Below, piece by piece: positions 8,273 through 20,452 of a DNA stretch of 64,000 nucleotides; position 1 is the first letter of the stretch, and the number at the start of each line of letters is the position of its first letter. The notes under the pieces were generated by a model. It made no database searches. It saw only the letters and a program-made list of their open reading frames with translations, and was not told the origin of the DNA. Source of the DNA: Puffinus mauretanicus (Eukaryota > Chordata > Aves > Procellariiformes > Procellariidae); assembly GCA_023333565.1 (NCBI GenBank), contig JAJKFH010001810.1, positions 1,178,001-1,242,000 on the forward strand. Reading direction: 5' to 3'. A program made the translations under genes and the position numbers.

Positions 8273-10485
8273 TTTACATGTTTATTTGACAATGACTTCT
8301 AGTAAAAAAATTATTTTAGTGAAGACCTGTGAGGTCAGGAGCATATGCTATGATGTTTATGGTATGTTTTAACTGTGAAACATTAAGGTTTAGTTTCAGA
8401 TTTTAAAAATGCTTTTGATGCAAGCTTTAAGGACAGTTACGGAAAATTAATTGCAAACAAAACCAAGCTGTCTGTAACTTCCCAATAGCTTTTGTCAAGT
8501 TATAAAATTTGCCTCTCCCTTATATTTAACTTTAAAAAAAAATCCCGATACCAAACTTACATTACTTTTTTTCTCCTCAATATTGAATCACTTTCTTTGA
8601 CTATATTACAGGGGAGAAAATGCAGACAATGAGAAGCAGAGTTTACATGATATAATTTGTAACCAAATAAGGACTTGGGAAGTTCTGTTGCTTCTTTTTA
8701 TTATGAAGTAAGATGTTTGCAGTTCATTACAATAGTTTTTAATAAAATTATTTTATTAATAAAAACAAAAATAGAGTGCCAGGTGTACTGACAATGTAAT
8801 ATAAAACTTGTTGGTTTGTTGGTAACTAACTGGCTATGTATATTCTAACTGGCTATGAGAATATTTTCAAAGGACATTTCTTTATAAGGGTTCTTTTGAA
8901 CAAAGCTGGTTGATGCTGGGTCTATGCCTGGATGAGCTGTTTGGATACAGATTCCACATGGAAAAATGTTGTACTGAAGCGATGTAATATCACCGAAGGT
9001 GTATTTATTTGAGGAAACATAAAACTTGGGTCTGAACTCTTACAAAAACAAAATACTCTGTATTTCTGCTTTTCAAATGTTTGGGTCAGTAGATATACCT
9101 TCATGATGCAAAATCATCTGGGAAGCTGAACTGAAATGCCTTAGTCAGAATCCAGTACATATTGCTGCATCTTTTATATAAATACTGATAGAGATTCTTT
9201 TAATGATCATGAACTCAGCTTCAGAAGTGTGACTGCCCTAAACAGTTGCTTTTCTCCCAGGACAACTTCCATTTTTGAATTGTCAGAAATCACTTTAATC
9301 TATAAACAGTTTAGATGTGTAATAAAGTTTTTCAGAGGAGACTGTACCTCATAAATAAGAAGCTGGTACCTCAATAATGTTTCCATATTTCATAAAACAA
9401 TTAGATAAATTAAACAATCTGAAAAAAATAGAATTTTAAATGTGACTTCCCTACTGATAGGCTGACAAAATTTAACAGCAGACAGTGAAAGATTTTCTAG
9501 AAAAAAACAAACCAACCAAACAAACAACAACCCCCCAAAAACTTTACTCTGCTGGCTACCAGGGAAAGTTATAAGCTTTTTTTTTTTATTTTCCTCCCCA
9601 GCAAAATGAAGTTATTCTCCAAATCTGAAAGAAATGAGGAGTAAGATACTTTAAATGCTAGAGCTAGAGACTAGCTGTCTAGTTCAAATTCAATGTTCTA
9701 CCTGAATGTAATTCCTTTTACCACCTATTTGAATTAATATAGCCTAGATTAAATGGCTATGGTATTTACCACTGTAAGCACAGAGAATGAGAAGTCCTAC
9801 TAATAAACAAAGGATGTTTGTTTATGAAAAATTTTGGATGTTTTTATGTACAGCTGAATTCTTTTGCCTATATACAATTTTAAAATGAAAAGTTTTGTAC
9901 TATAACACCAAACTTGCAATCTTTGCTTAGCTAAAACTACTAGTGAAATCAATCACCGAAGTTAGTACAAGTTTTCATCTGGATAAGGGCTGTAGGTTTC
10001 ATTTCATAATTATTAATGTATTCCAAAATGACTGTCATTATAGCTCCATTATGGAAAGACTGTACTCTGTGGCTCTGATTCTGATCTGATGATAGGGTAA
10101 ATTAGGCATGAGGTCAATGAAGTTACAGGTACATAAAATATGGGAGTAAGGCCTGTCCTACCATCTCTGAGCTGGGGAGAATCAACCTAGAAATGATCCT
10201 TCTCATGACTCAGTTGTGGCGGTACATTTTATGTAAAATGTAAGCAAAGTGTTAATGATCAAGGCCTAGTGTCACACTTGATCTTGATTCATAGTCCACT
10301 GTCAGGTCTGTAGTTTACCTTAGGCCACAAGCTGCAGAGCTGTTTTATTGGTGAATTAAGTCCTTGGAGATGAGAGGAATGCACACACAGCCTGACAGTA
10401 ATCTTTCCAACTATGTCTTTGCACTCTAAAAGTTAGGGAGAGAAATGTTTGAATTTCAAAGCCCACTAGAGCATGTGGACCAAAA

Positions 10486-10511
10486 AATTAATGGAAGAAA
10501 TTCCATTAATT
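10486..10511. repeat. Perfect 11-bp inverted repeat with GAAA loop
   Basis: AATTAATGGAA at 10486-10496, a four-base GAAA loop, then TTCCATTAATT at 10501-10511. The arms are perfectly complementary. The plus-strand transcript would place a GNRA-type tetraloop (GAAA) on an 11-bp stem. It is too short for a microRNA precursor; it may simply be a palindromic homeodomain-like ATTAAT site pair. Confidence 0.85.
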
Positions 10512-11427
10512 CCCTGGGCCACTTTGGAAACAACAGCCATTGTTTCTGTGGAAGCTGGTGTTCATTCAGGAGATCAGTGGGCGTAATTCATGTAACGACA
10601 TCTGCTGAAACCTGTAGGATTTCATTTTTCTAAAGTTATGTATAAGATGATATACAGAGGAAAGACTAACAAGATTCATTCTTTTAAAAGGAAAAAAACA
10701 ATGTAAAAAAGTGTTACAATTCCTCTTGGATCCTGCTTTTTAAATAAACATGCCCTGCTTTCTTTCCAGAACATTAATAGGTATAAGGAACGTGTATTTA
10801 ATAAATTACAGTGTTAAGCTTTCCTTCTGCAGTTGCTTCACTGTGAAGTCTTATCCCTCATCAAGTTAAAATATGTTCTAACTTGTACAGTCAAATATCT
10901 GACTACTTCATTACTAAGATGATCAAGACTTGTTCTGTGACAGCAGGCGGCAAATTAGTTTTTAACAATCTTGCCTGCTGAAAAAAGTAATTAGTTCTGT
11001 GCCTTTTTTGTAGGTTTTGTTTTAAGCTGTTGCTTTTCATGCTGCCTTTGTTACTTTCCGAACTTAATACTCCTTTAGTTAACTGTAATCCATGATTGCC
11101 ATACAGCATGCAGCCACTTGTTTGGACAACTAAAATGTGATATTTCTCAAGTAGATACCCATTAAAAGGGATTTGTCTATCCAAATTGTTCTTTATAGGA
11201 CATAAGTAGACATTACAGTTGAATTAAAGCAGAATGCTTGTTGTTCATAACAATCTTCTATTATTTTGAAATCATATTTTTCCTCAAAAATATTTAAAAA
11301 TTTTAAAAAAAAAATCTCTAAACTTGTGTAAGTGAGAGTTCAGGTGTGTATCCAGGACCTTATCCACAAGAAGCAATGATGCCTGATGGGAACCGAGATG
11401 AAGAATAAGATGTGTTGAATTTTAATT

Positions 11428-11443
11428 AAAAAAAAAAAAAAAA
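11428..11443 (+). repeat. A16 homopolymer
   Basis: Sixteen consecutive A residues. No recognisable retrotransposon body precedes them, so I do not call them a poly(A) tail. Confidence 0.9.
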
Positions 11444-14400
11444 TCTAATTTATGACACTGGTATAATTATAAATATAGATAAATACATAACTTTACCAAA
11501 GAAGTAAAAACCAAATTTCTGTGGTCAAAAAACATTACTTGCTAAAATAAAGGAGATGAAAGTCTGAAGTGTCTGAGTTACTTTCTGTTTATTCCAGTCC
11601 AAGCCCTCTTGCAGTGAAATTCTCAGGCATGTAACTAGAAATTTAACACTTACATGGCCAACATGCAAAGAATGACACAGTACAAGAGATTAGCAAAGTA
11701 AAATTAGCAAAATTTTGTGTATTGTGAGTTATGAAATACTGATGGTTTTCAAAATAGGAAAATACTTTTCATTATGAAAAAATGCTCCATTTTCGGCAGG
11801 AAAATTTCCACCAAATATCAGTTAAGATTTTTTTTATGACTGTAGGTAAGTGTAGTTGACATGGTGTTAGTGTTAAGAATAGCTAGTGTTAAGAATATAT
11901 TTCTTTTATGTACTGCTGACCTCTATTGGCTTATTTCCACCATATGCTGATGTTCTGGCACTGCTGTTTTCTTCCCCTGGGAATTATGAGCATACTTTTT
12001 TTTTAAGTTAGGGAGTTTTGTAGCAGAGTAACAAAAACTTGAGCATATATATTACTTGTCACACACAAGTACACTCATTAAGTGACTTTCCAGTCTCAGA
12101 TAAGTCAATGGAAAAGCCATTATGCTGAAGTACTGATTTGGTAAGGGCTTCTCATGTCTATGAGTTTACAAATATGCTTAAATGGTTTTACTGAGGTGGG
12201 GCCCTGGATATACTACACTATAAAAATGAAAATAAATGCTGTAGCTGCAGCTTTCCTTTGCCTCTGTTAGTCAAAAACTACTTTTGTTTTAGAAAGGATA
12301 ATTTGGCAAATCATCGGACTGTAACGCAGCCTAATTGGTTTTGAAGCCGCAACATAAAAGTTAAATTGGAGAAGATATTTAACTGTGCAAAATATTCTAT
12401 TGATTCCCCCTTAGAAGTCAATGCCATAATGTTATTTTCTGAACATTTGCTGTAATCAATTTTTAAGTCCATTCCTAATACCTTACACCGTCTTTCTGAT
12501 ATTTGTACACAGGTGCATAATTTTATTTGCATTTGTAACACCACTAATGTCTTGGAACAATTCTTAGCCTGAAGTCGCTTGCACTGGCAAATGCAAATAT
12601 TAAGGGGTTCTAGCTCACGCTGACCCCCCCAAACCACGATTTTTGTAAGGGCACTCTGCTGATGCCTTTTGGTCTTTGAGAAGTGGAGACTGTAATGGAG
12701 ATTTATTTTCCAAGTTTGCTTTATCAGGGAGAGGGCCTATGGTTAGCTCTATAACAATTAACACAGCCCTATGGCATGCATGCAATAGGTAAAGTGGTGC
12801 TCAGTGTGCACTTTTTAGATGAAGCCTTGGTTTGGAGTTATTTTTAAAAGGAATAATTGCTTTAAAAATCAATTTTTAAAAGCATCTGTAGGATTTTGCT
12901 GGTTAGGGTACTGCACTGGAATTTCAGATCTTAATGACTTCACTGGCTTGAGAAGTCAGTTCAAGGAAATAAATGTCTAAGAAATAGGTTTTATGTCATG
13001 GCAGCCTGTAAGATCATGATGATTCTCCATGTCAACCTTCTATAATCACTCAAGCCAGTGGGAGCAGGTGTAAGAAGCAGGCTTCATTGGCTACATTAGG
13101 CTCAAAATTTCAGAGAACGGGTCCAAAATAATTTGGGGTTTTCTTCTTTAATTCTTTCCAGGGAAACATAAGAAATAACACTGAAAGGATGAATAATAAG
13201 GCTTAGGAAATGCTTAGGGAACGCTGTTTCCCTCTAGGAGAGTTATATGACACGTGCACAAAAAGGAGATTTTTTTTGTTTGTTTTATTCTGTCTTATAG
13301 CTGCCAGAGAAAGATCAGGAAGTTTCTAAACCATTGGGATTCCTTCAGATGTAAAACTACCCCATTGCCATGTAGTACGAAAACAAGCAGGGCAATCTTT
13401 TTGAAAAATAGAGAGAAAACTGCTGTTCTGGCTGTTCCCTACTGAAACTTCTATTGGGAAGGAACATTTCAAAGGTCAGTTCCTTTAAAGCCAGCACTTC
13501 TTGGACAGAGTCTGCTTCCAGAGAAATGTTTCATAGTTCTTGGCTCTCCTCGCAGTCGTAACTTTGCTAGTGCTTACTGAGTCAAAAATATCTCATTGCA
13601 TCAAGCTGGATTTAACTGTATCAGAATTCTTTATAGACTGCAATTATTAGTGCTCTTACTATATACTGAAGATTTTTCTAGCTGAGTACTCTTAGCCAGT
13701 GAAACTCTAACGACTGGGCTATTTACGGGTTTAGGCTTTGGGCACCTACCCAAGGTAATGAGGTAGCAGGGATCAGAAAGATTTGCTGAAGGTGAGGTGA
13801 GGTAGAACCAAGGGTCAGGCAAACAAAACATCCATGCAGCAAGCTTTGAACAAGGCAGAGGACAACGCTGAAAGAGACCCAGAACTTAGATCCACGTTGA
13901 CATGAGGATCAGGAGTAAAAATTGAGCAGTACTGACTCTGTGCTAGGCTGGCTGCCTCTGCTTTGGAAAACCCACCCCTCAGTGAAGGGTGGTGCCTACA
14001 TCTCCAGCAATCGCTGCAGGCACTGTGTAGTGTCTGCCTTTCTGGAGCTTTCTGGAAATAAGTTTGGAATGAGAACGACTCTAGAGCAGGGGAGGTTGTA
14101 GCCTCCGTGAGCACAGCCTGGGGTGGCTACGTTAGAGTGAATGGAGTGCCACCGGAGAGGTAATCTGGCCTTCTTTTTTAATGGGCTGCATCCTTGACTA
14201 ACTGGTATCTGATGATTGAAATTTCCAGGTATTTCAAGTGGTCTATTAAACTTTGCATTAATGGCTAGTAATCTCTATTCACCACATCACTACAGATGCA
14301 GCTAACCATATTTTATCAGTGTGATAAGGAGTTTCAGTGTCCTGCTTAATCTTACCTCGTAATGTATTCCATGGCTGTGCTAGGCATACGCTAAGGATCT

Positions 14401-15191
14401 AAACACCTTCTTTTTTGAGTTGTGTTTTTTTTTTCAGAGGGAGCTTTATATTACTATAATTATTATTATTTTCTAAAAAAAAGTATTTAAAAAAATTACA
14501 GGAGTTATAAAATTAAAGCAAGAAAATGAGTATTTTCCCCTGGAAACGTTGTAAGATTAAAGCAAGAAAAACCACTCTTCCATTTCCTTTTCTTGTTTGA
14601 GTAATCAGCCTTGAAAAGCTTGAAATTAATAGAAAATGAAAGTCTGAAATATTGTATTTTCAGCTCAGACTGGTTTATCTGATTCCCACAAGAATTTTAC
14701 AGATTAGATTTCTCTGTGTGTCTCTGCAAGTATACAGTTTCATAATGATGATGTAAGTATTCCTGTGTTGGTTTCAAAATAAGACCAAACCCGGTACTTT
14801 TCAGTATAGCATCCGATAGGCTGGTACAGCTCAGTTTGCAGGTGGGGAGAAATCTTTTTTAAAAGGCTCTACCCATTCTTACAGTGTTTTTTTTGTGGAG
14901 AGGCAATGGACATGAGGCATCATACAACAGTATGATGTTGTTAAGATACAGTTTTGGAAAGCTTTAACTGTAGTTTTCCTTCAAGCTTACATTCTTGTTC
15001 AGTGGTATTCCAGAAGTTTAGGAAAACTACTGTGCATTGAGTCTCTGTTAAGTCTTTGGCAGGAGTATTCGCTATTTTTTTTAATCTTGTAGGCAGCAGT
15101 GAGTGATTTGTCTTAATTAGCATTACGGCTACCCTGCCTCAGTGGTAGCAAGAATGTTTCTTAAGAAACAATGTCTTTTATAAGGTATCTT

Positions 15192-15210
15192 TTATACATT
15201 TAATGTATAA
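15192..15210. repeat. 9-bp palindrome with one-base centre
   Basis: TTATACATT, a central T, then AATGTATAA: perfect dyad symmetry over 19 bases. Such AT-rich dyads arise readily by chance in this composition. Confidence 0.85.
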
Positions 15211-18200
15211 GTTTATCCTCTTAAAATATTTATAATAGAGGGATTGTGTAACTACTCTATTTGAGATAGGTTTGTAAAGAGGACCGAGCCCTGTGGGATG
15301 TGCAGTGAGTAATTAGCCCACTGGTGAGAGGGGGCAGAACTCTTTGTGTTTTCCTGTACAGCTGCCAGGGGCAACATGGTTCAAAGTAAAGGCAGAGGAA
15401 AAATCTGCTGAATTCTGCAGGATTCAGTCTTGTGCATTGGATTAACTTTTAAGAGCACATATCACAGCAATGGACTTGCATGAGGTGTAGAATTTAGAAA
15501 TTCTGTCCCTCAGAAACCAAAGAAAAATCCAATGTCAAGTAATAAGTCGCTCTTTCCCAAGATCATCCCCATCGTTCAGCAAAGCGCTAAACAATCCTAA
15601 CACCTACGTGGCAAGAGATGTGTAACTCCACGTTTTCTTCTTCAGATGGACTTGTAATCAAAGAGGTTTCCTGCCAGCATTGCCCATCGCACTGAGGGTA
15701 CACGCGCTCTATGAAAAGTTTCAGTACTCTGTGCGTTGCACTTCGTGGCTATAGGGGCTGTTTTCCTGATGTATGCAGAAGGCTGCAAGAGTCTGATGTT
15801 TTCTTGAAAAAGCACTGTAGTTCCAGAAACAGATTTAATAGCCATTTGTTCTCACCACCTTCAGAGTGCACATGCCCTACATTGAGACAGTTCCTCCTTC
15901 TTTCTTCTTCATCTGGTCGTGGGTTATTAAGTGATGACTGGGGAACAGTGGGTGACGCGTTCAGAAGGCAGTTAATTATCATTAAAAGCACTGTTGTCAG
16001 AAGAACATCCAGCTGACTGGGTAAGAGCATGTCCAAATTCAGTTTGTTTTATTTGTCAGTGCCACCAGACTGAATTTGTGCAAGTGAAATAGTTGATTAG
16101 TAATATTTAGCCTGATGGCTTGATCCATATTTGAAAAGCTTAGTTTCCTATGACTGAAACTTTACTATATTAGCAATATTTGGAGCCTTAAATAAGAGAC
16201 ATTAGAGCCGCAGGCAGTTTCAATGTCACGAGAATTAGACTCCCTGAGAACATTTGCTTATGTCCATTGACCACAGGATTCTTTACCTTCTTCATGTATG
16301 TGGAATCAAGCAGTATGAGTAGGAAAGTTCTAATGTCTGAGATACAAAGAAAGGACAAAACTTTTTACCAATCATTGGCAAAATTTATTTGGCTTGCCAG
16401 ACCAGGAAATGCAGCCAGCTGTGTAGCCAAGGGTGAAGAAATGACTATCCTTGTGTCCCTATTGTATGGCCGCAGAGGTGGGAGCATGGCTGAGATGCTC
16501 ACCCTGTCTTATTCTATACTAAAAATAGGAAAAGCTTGAATATTGAAAATAAACAGCTAACTTCTATTACCATCTTGTTTACTTGTGTATTCCGACCACT
16601 GTTAATACCCTTATTGAGGAAGGAATTCACATTTTCTAAACTATACCATTGACTTTAGGTAGGTGAATCAATTTACTTCAACTGTAGTTTTTAAGACTGT
16701 GTGATTCACACTGTACATAACATAATCCAAAAGAGTCACAATTTTGACTGTTGGTGATAAGACTTGGCAATGACCCGAAAAAGCTGGAAATCCAGGAGAA
16801 TTTCTTGTGTGAAATTAAATGCAAAATCTACAGCTAAGGGAAAAGATGCTGGAAAATAGCATATTTGGGTATCATCTTCTGTGGCTAGGAAGGGAATACT
16901 GGATATGATATTAAATTTTCTACTTAAACATTTCTTCTAGTCATGCTTTTCTCTTCCACACTCCCTCTGTTAAAAAAAAGCTTTCTGCTTGAAGAACATA
17001 TTCTTCTACAGACCTGTAGAAGAATAAAAAAGAAGAAAAAAAAGATTATGACTGCAGGAGGCCGTGTTTTGACAAAAGCAGATAAAGATAAGCCATGCTG
17101 CTGATTCATGTAAGAGTGGTGAACATTTTGGATTAACTGTTCTTTAAAAGTCTTTGCTTGTTTTAACACAAATGAAGGTATTAGCTACTTACTGCTTAAG
17201 TAGCTGTGTTAAGCTAGTAACGGTGGACAGCTCTATTAGCAGCAGCTTTTACTCTGTTATAAGCAATTCTCAGTTGTTTTTTTTGTGCCACATTTCCATT
17301 CTTCATATTATTGTTATATCTGACCAGAAGTTCTGTTGGAGATATTCATAGAATTGTTAAAACTCCTCTTTTTGCCTTACAAACATTAAGAAAATATTTA
17401 TTTGAGGACTTTGTGTGCAGATAGCAGGCGTTCAGTATTTCTGGGGTTTCTCACTTGGGAAACTCCAGCAGTGCTATAGGATATTTGTATTTGGGTTGTG
17501 GAAGTGCTCCCATGCATTAAGTCAAAACTGACCATTGAGAAAAGTGTTATTCTCATCTACAGTGCAACCAGCTAAAGCTGTTTGCAAGTTATCCAAAACT
17601 GAGCAACTGTTCAGCTAAAGAAGAAAATAAGCCGTGAATTAAATCACAGAATCTACAAGTAACAACAGTACTTTACTTTTAAGCACAGCAAAGAGTGCTT
17701 TTGTGCCTGTTGGGGGTTGTCCTCACCCCCAACTCTATCAGCTGATGTGAAGAGGTGCGCCCTGTTCTGCTGTACACTGTGTAGCATCTCCAGAAATATT
17801 CTGCTATCACTGGCTCACATTAGCCGTGGGAGGCGGAATTACAGGTCCTAAGGTAACATGGTCAAGGCTGCCAAGGGTGATTGCACCTGAGTTGGGAACA
17901 GACACCAGATCACGTGCTGTCCCTCATAAAGTACCGGTTCTCACCATGCAGAGGATTTGGTCTACCAAACAGTCCAACAGAAAGTTGCCACAGTCCTTCT
18001 ATGTCCACTTGGTTGGTATTTCTACATGTCAGTAAATCCTCTGTGATGCAGTTAAATATTCAGTAATACTTACTATGACAGTACTTGCTATGGCAGGTGT
18101 ACTTGGAAGTATGGGAGATGGGTTTTTTTCTGTCTGGGAACTGTGTGTGATTTAGGAAAAAGGAAGCAAAAAGTGTTTTAAGTCACTGTTTGATCCCTTC

Positions 18201-18387
18201 AATAGTTATTTGCATCCAGTTTGAGTTGTAGAAAAGTGGCTGTTTCCTTGGCAGTTTTCACAAAGACTGGAACAGTTGTAATGAAAGGCTGTCAATAAAG
18301 TGCTTATTCCTACAGGATTTGAGACTTTTATGGTAAGTTTTAAGATAAGAGTAGTTTTGCATATTAGCTTCAACAGGCCTTTCATCT

Positions 18388-18530
18388 GTAATAATAACAA
18401 TACTTAGCACTTTCCAGCTTCAAAGTGCCTTATAGATGATAATTCCACAACACCCTAATGATACAGTAAGTATTTTATTTGCCCAAGGCAATGAAGGGAG
18501 TTGCTGTCAGCACTAGGATTAAAGTAAAAA
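18388..18530 (+). mobile_element. Ancient L2/MIR-like repeat remnant
   Basis: The run TTAGCACTTTCCAGCTTCAAAG, then GTGCCTTATAGATGATAATT, CACAACACCCT, AGTAAGTATTTTATTTGCCC and AAGGCAATGA follows the order of the conserved 3' part of amniote L2/MIR-type repeats (actt..aaagtgctttacaaa, ctcacaacaccc, taagtattattttgccc). It is much degraded. The identification is by eye against the family consensus and could be a related ancient core-SINE. Confidence 0.55.
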
Positions 18531-20301
18531 GAAGGGTATGTATGGAGAGGAATATTTTCAGGAAAACTTTACAGCCGTCCTTAATTTCATGCAAACTCCT
18601 CTTTTTCCTTTGCTTTTTTCAAAACACACATTTTAATACCGAAATGCTGAGAACACTAGAACAAAACTAAGAGAGAAGATCTCAAGTTTGGATTTGTTCA
18701 TGGACTTGCACACATGATTTGATGCTCTTCTGTCTGACCTCAGTATCAGTCTTAAACAACCAGACCTAGGTAAATGTGTCTTTTGGGAGGGGAGAGTGAA
18801 ATCTAGTGCTTGAGATTATTTCATGTAATGAAAACAATGTAATATTGCATGCCCTTCAGTGAATAAGTTAGGGTGTAAAAGTTAGAAATGAAATGCAATT
18901 CAATTGTCGGTGTCCCGAATTTTCAGTTTTTGCTTATATCTACAGAGGGCAGCAAAGAGCTTCAGTTTAAAACCTCTGCAGCAGGTAACCTGCAATATCT
19001 GGTTTGTCTTTGATAATAGCTTTAAAATAATATCATGAAAGTATTTTCAGAGCGTTCCTCAGTTTTCTGACTCCAAGTATAATGACAAGTTTGGGGGTAG
19101 CTTTGAGACAGGATGGTCAGAATTAACAACTTGACCACAGGCAAAGGATGTTAGCAAATCAAGACAAAGTCTCATAATCATAACCTAAGCTCAGTTTATC
19201 AGTCTCAGTACCTCCAGGTAATTTAGGATATTAGAAACAGAATTTTTATTAAACTTCTGGAAACCTATTCATTGTCAAATCCATTGCCCTGAAAGAGCAG
19301 GCTGGATGCGTATCCCGGACAGACCTCACAAACATTAGACTGAAATTCACTGCTTTCATTACTCTTCAAAAGGAAATCTTGCTCCCTCATGCACAGGTAT
19401 TGCAGGAGGCTGATACACTGCTGGCAGAGGTGAGGAGTCTTTTGCATTTTGCAAAGTGAAGAGAGGAAGGTGGGCTATGGGATATTTGGAGGGCAAATCC
19501 ATAAACATCCTGGCATTAAAGAAAGAGAGGAAAGACGATCGGTACCAGTCCGCTTTCCAGTGGATTCAGCGGAGCTGACTCCTTTGGAGCAGAGATGTAA
19601 GAACAGTAGGACATTGCTGTGAAGCCCAAATGTCTGAACTTTCCGAACTTTCCCTTATAATTCCCAGCTGCCTGGCTTAAGTCCAAATTTTGGTCCTAGT
19701 GATGTTAGTTGGCATTTTGCCACTAATTTCACTAAGACTAGTGTCTAAGATTAGCAGAAGTGCCCTTACTGAATTTCCTGTGTTCCAGTGTGCTCATCTA
19801 CAGCACTGTTGCAATGTATCATGTTCACAGCCACCTCTGATTTACCAGCTTGTACGTTTTGTGATGTATAACTATGCCTGCCAGCCTGAATGAACTACAG
19901 GTTTATACCAGTTGTATTTTTCTCATATTCTGCCACCTAAAAAAGGCTTTATTTTTACTGTAGTGTGCCGCTCGTGTACTTTGATTCTTTGGTATAGATG
20001 GAACAGGCTAAGTGCTGGCCCTGACCTCATGCATTGACTAGCACTGATTTCCATAACATCCCTCTTGAAAGCAGGAATTTATACCCTCCTCTCAATGGAA
20101 ATTCACTGAAAGAGTGATCAGTGGGATCTTATCTATGTGTATGAATATTTGATGGGAGGGTAAAGAAGACAGAGTCAGACTCTGCTCAGTGACAGAACAA
20201 GAGACAGCAAGCACAAATTAACATGTAGGAAAGTCCATTTATACATAAGAAATAACTTTTTTTTTTTTTAAACTGTTGGTGTGGATAAACACTTGACGTG
20301 G
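18531..20301. other. Unique non-coding DNA
   Basis: No recognised repeat or gene. A 60-codon minus-strand frame (19447-19265) contains two CxxC pairs and is discussed as a weak candidate. A T13 run lies at 20257-20269 next to the CR1 fragment. Confidence 0.55.
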
Positions 20302-20452
20302 GTAGCTCAGAGAGGTTGTGGAATCACCATTCTCAGAGATACCCAAAAGCTGGTCATGACCTACCACTTGCTCTAGGTGACCCTGCTTTGAGCAGAGGGA
20401 CTGGATGGGAGGGGATCTGGAGGTCCCTGCCAACCTCAACCATTCTGTGATT
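20302..20452 (+). mobile_element. CR1 LINE 3' fragment (+)
   Basis: About 150 bases of CR1 tail: GCTCAGAGAGGTTGTGGAAT, a diverged 'gagatattcaaaa' block, TGCTCTAGGTGACCCTGCTT, the GGAGGTCCCTGCCAACCTCA block and CATTCTGTGATTC at the end. The wording (gtgaccctgctttgagcag) marks an older CR1 subfamily than the one at 2822-5571. Only 3' untranslated and extreme C-terminal ORF2 sequence is present. Confidence 0.92.

Larger units (their letters stand above)
8273..18387. other. Unique AT-rich non-coding DNA
   Basis: About 10 kb with no repeat or gene I can name. It holds short homopolymer tracts (for example A16 at 11428-11443), an A/C-rich low-complexity patch at about 9502-9540, and two short perfect inverted repeats listed separately (10486-10511 and 15192-15210). 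Open frames are all under about 110 codons, overlap on opposite strands and match no known family. Confidence 0.6.
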
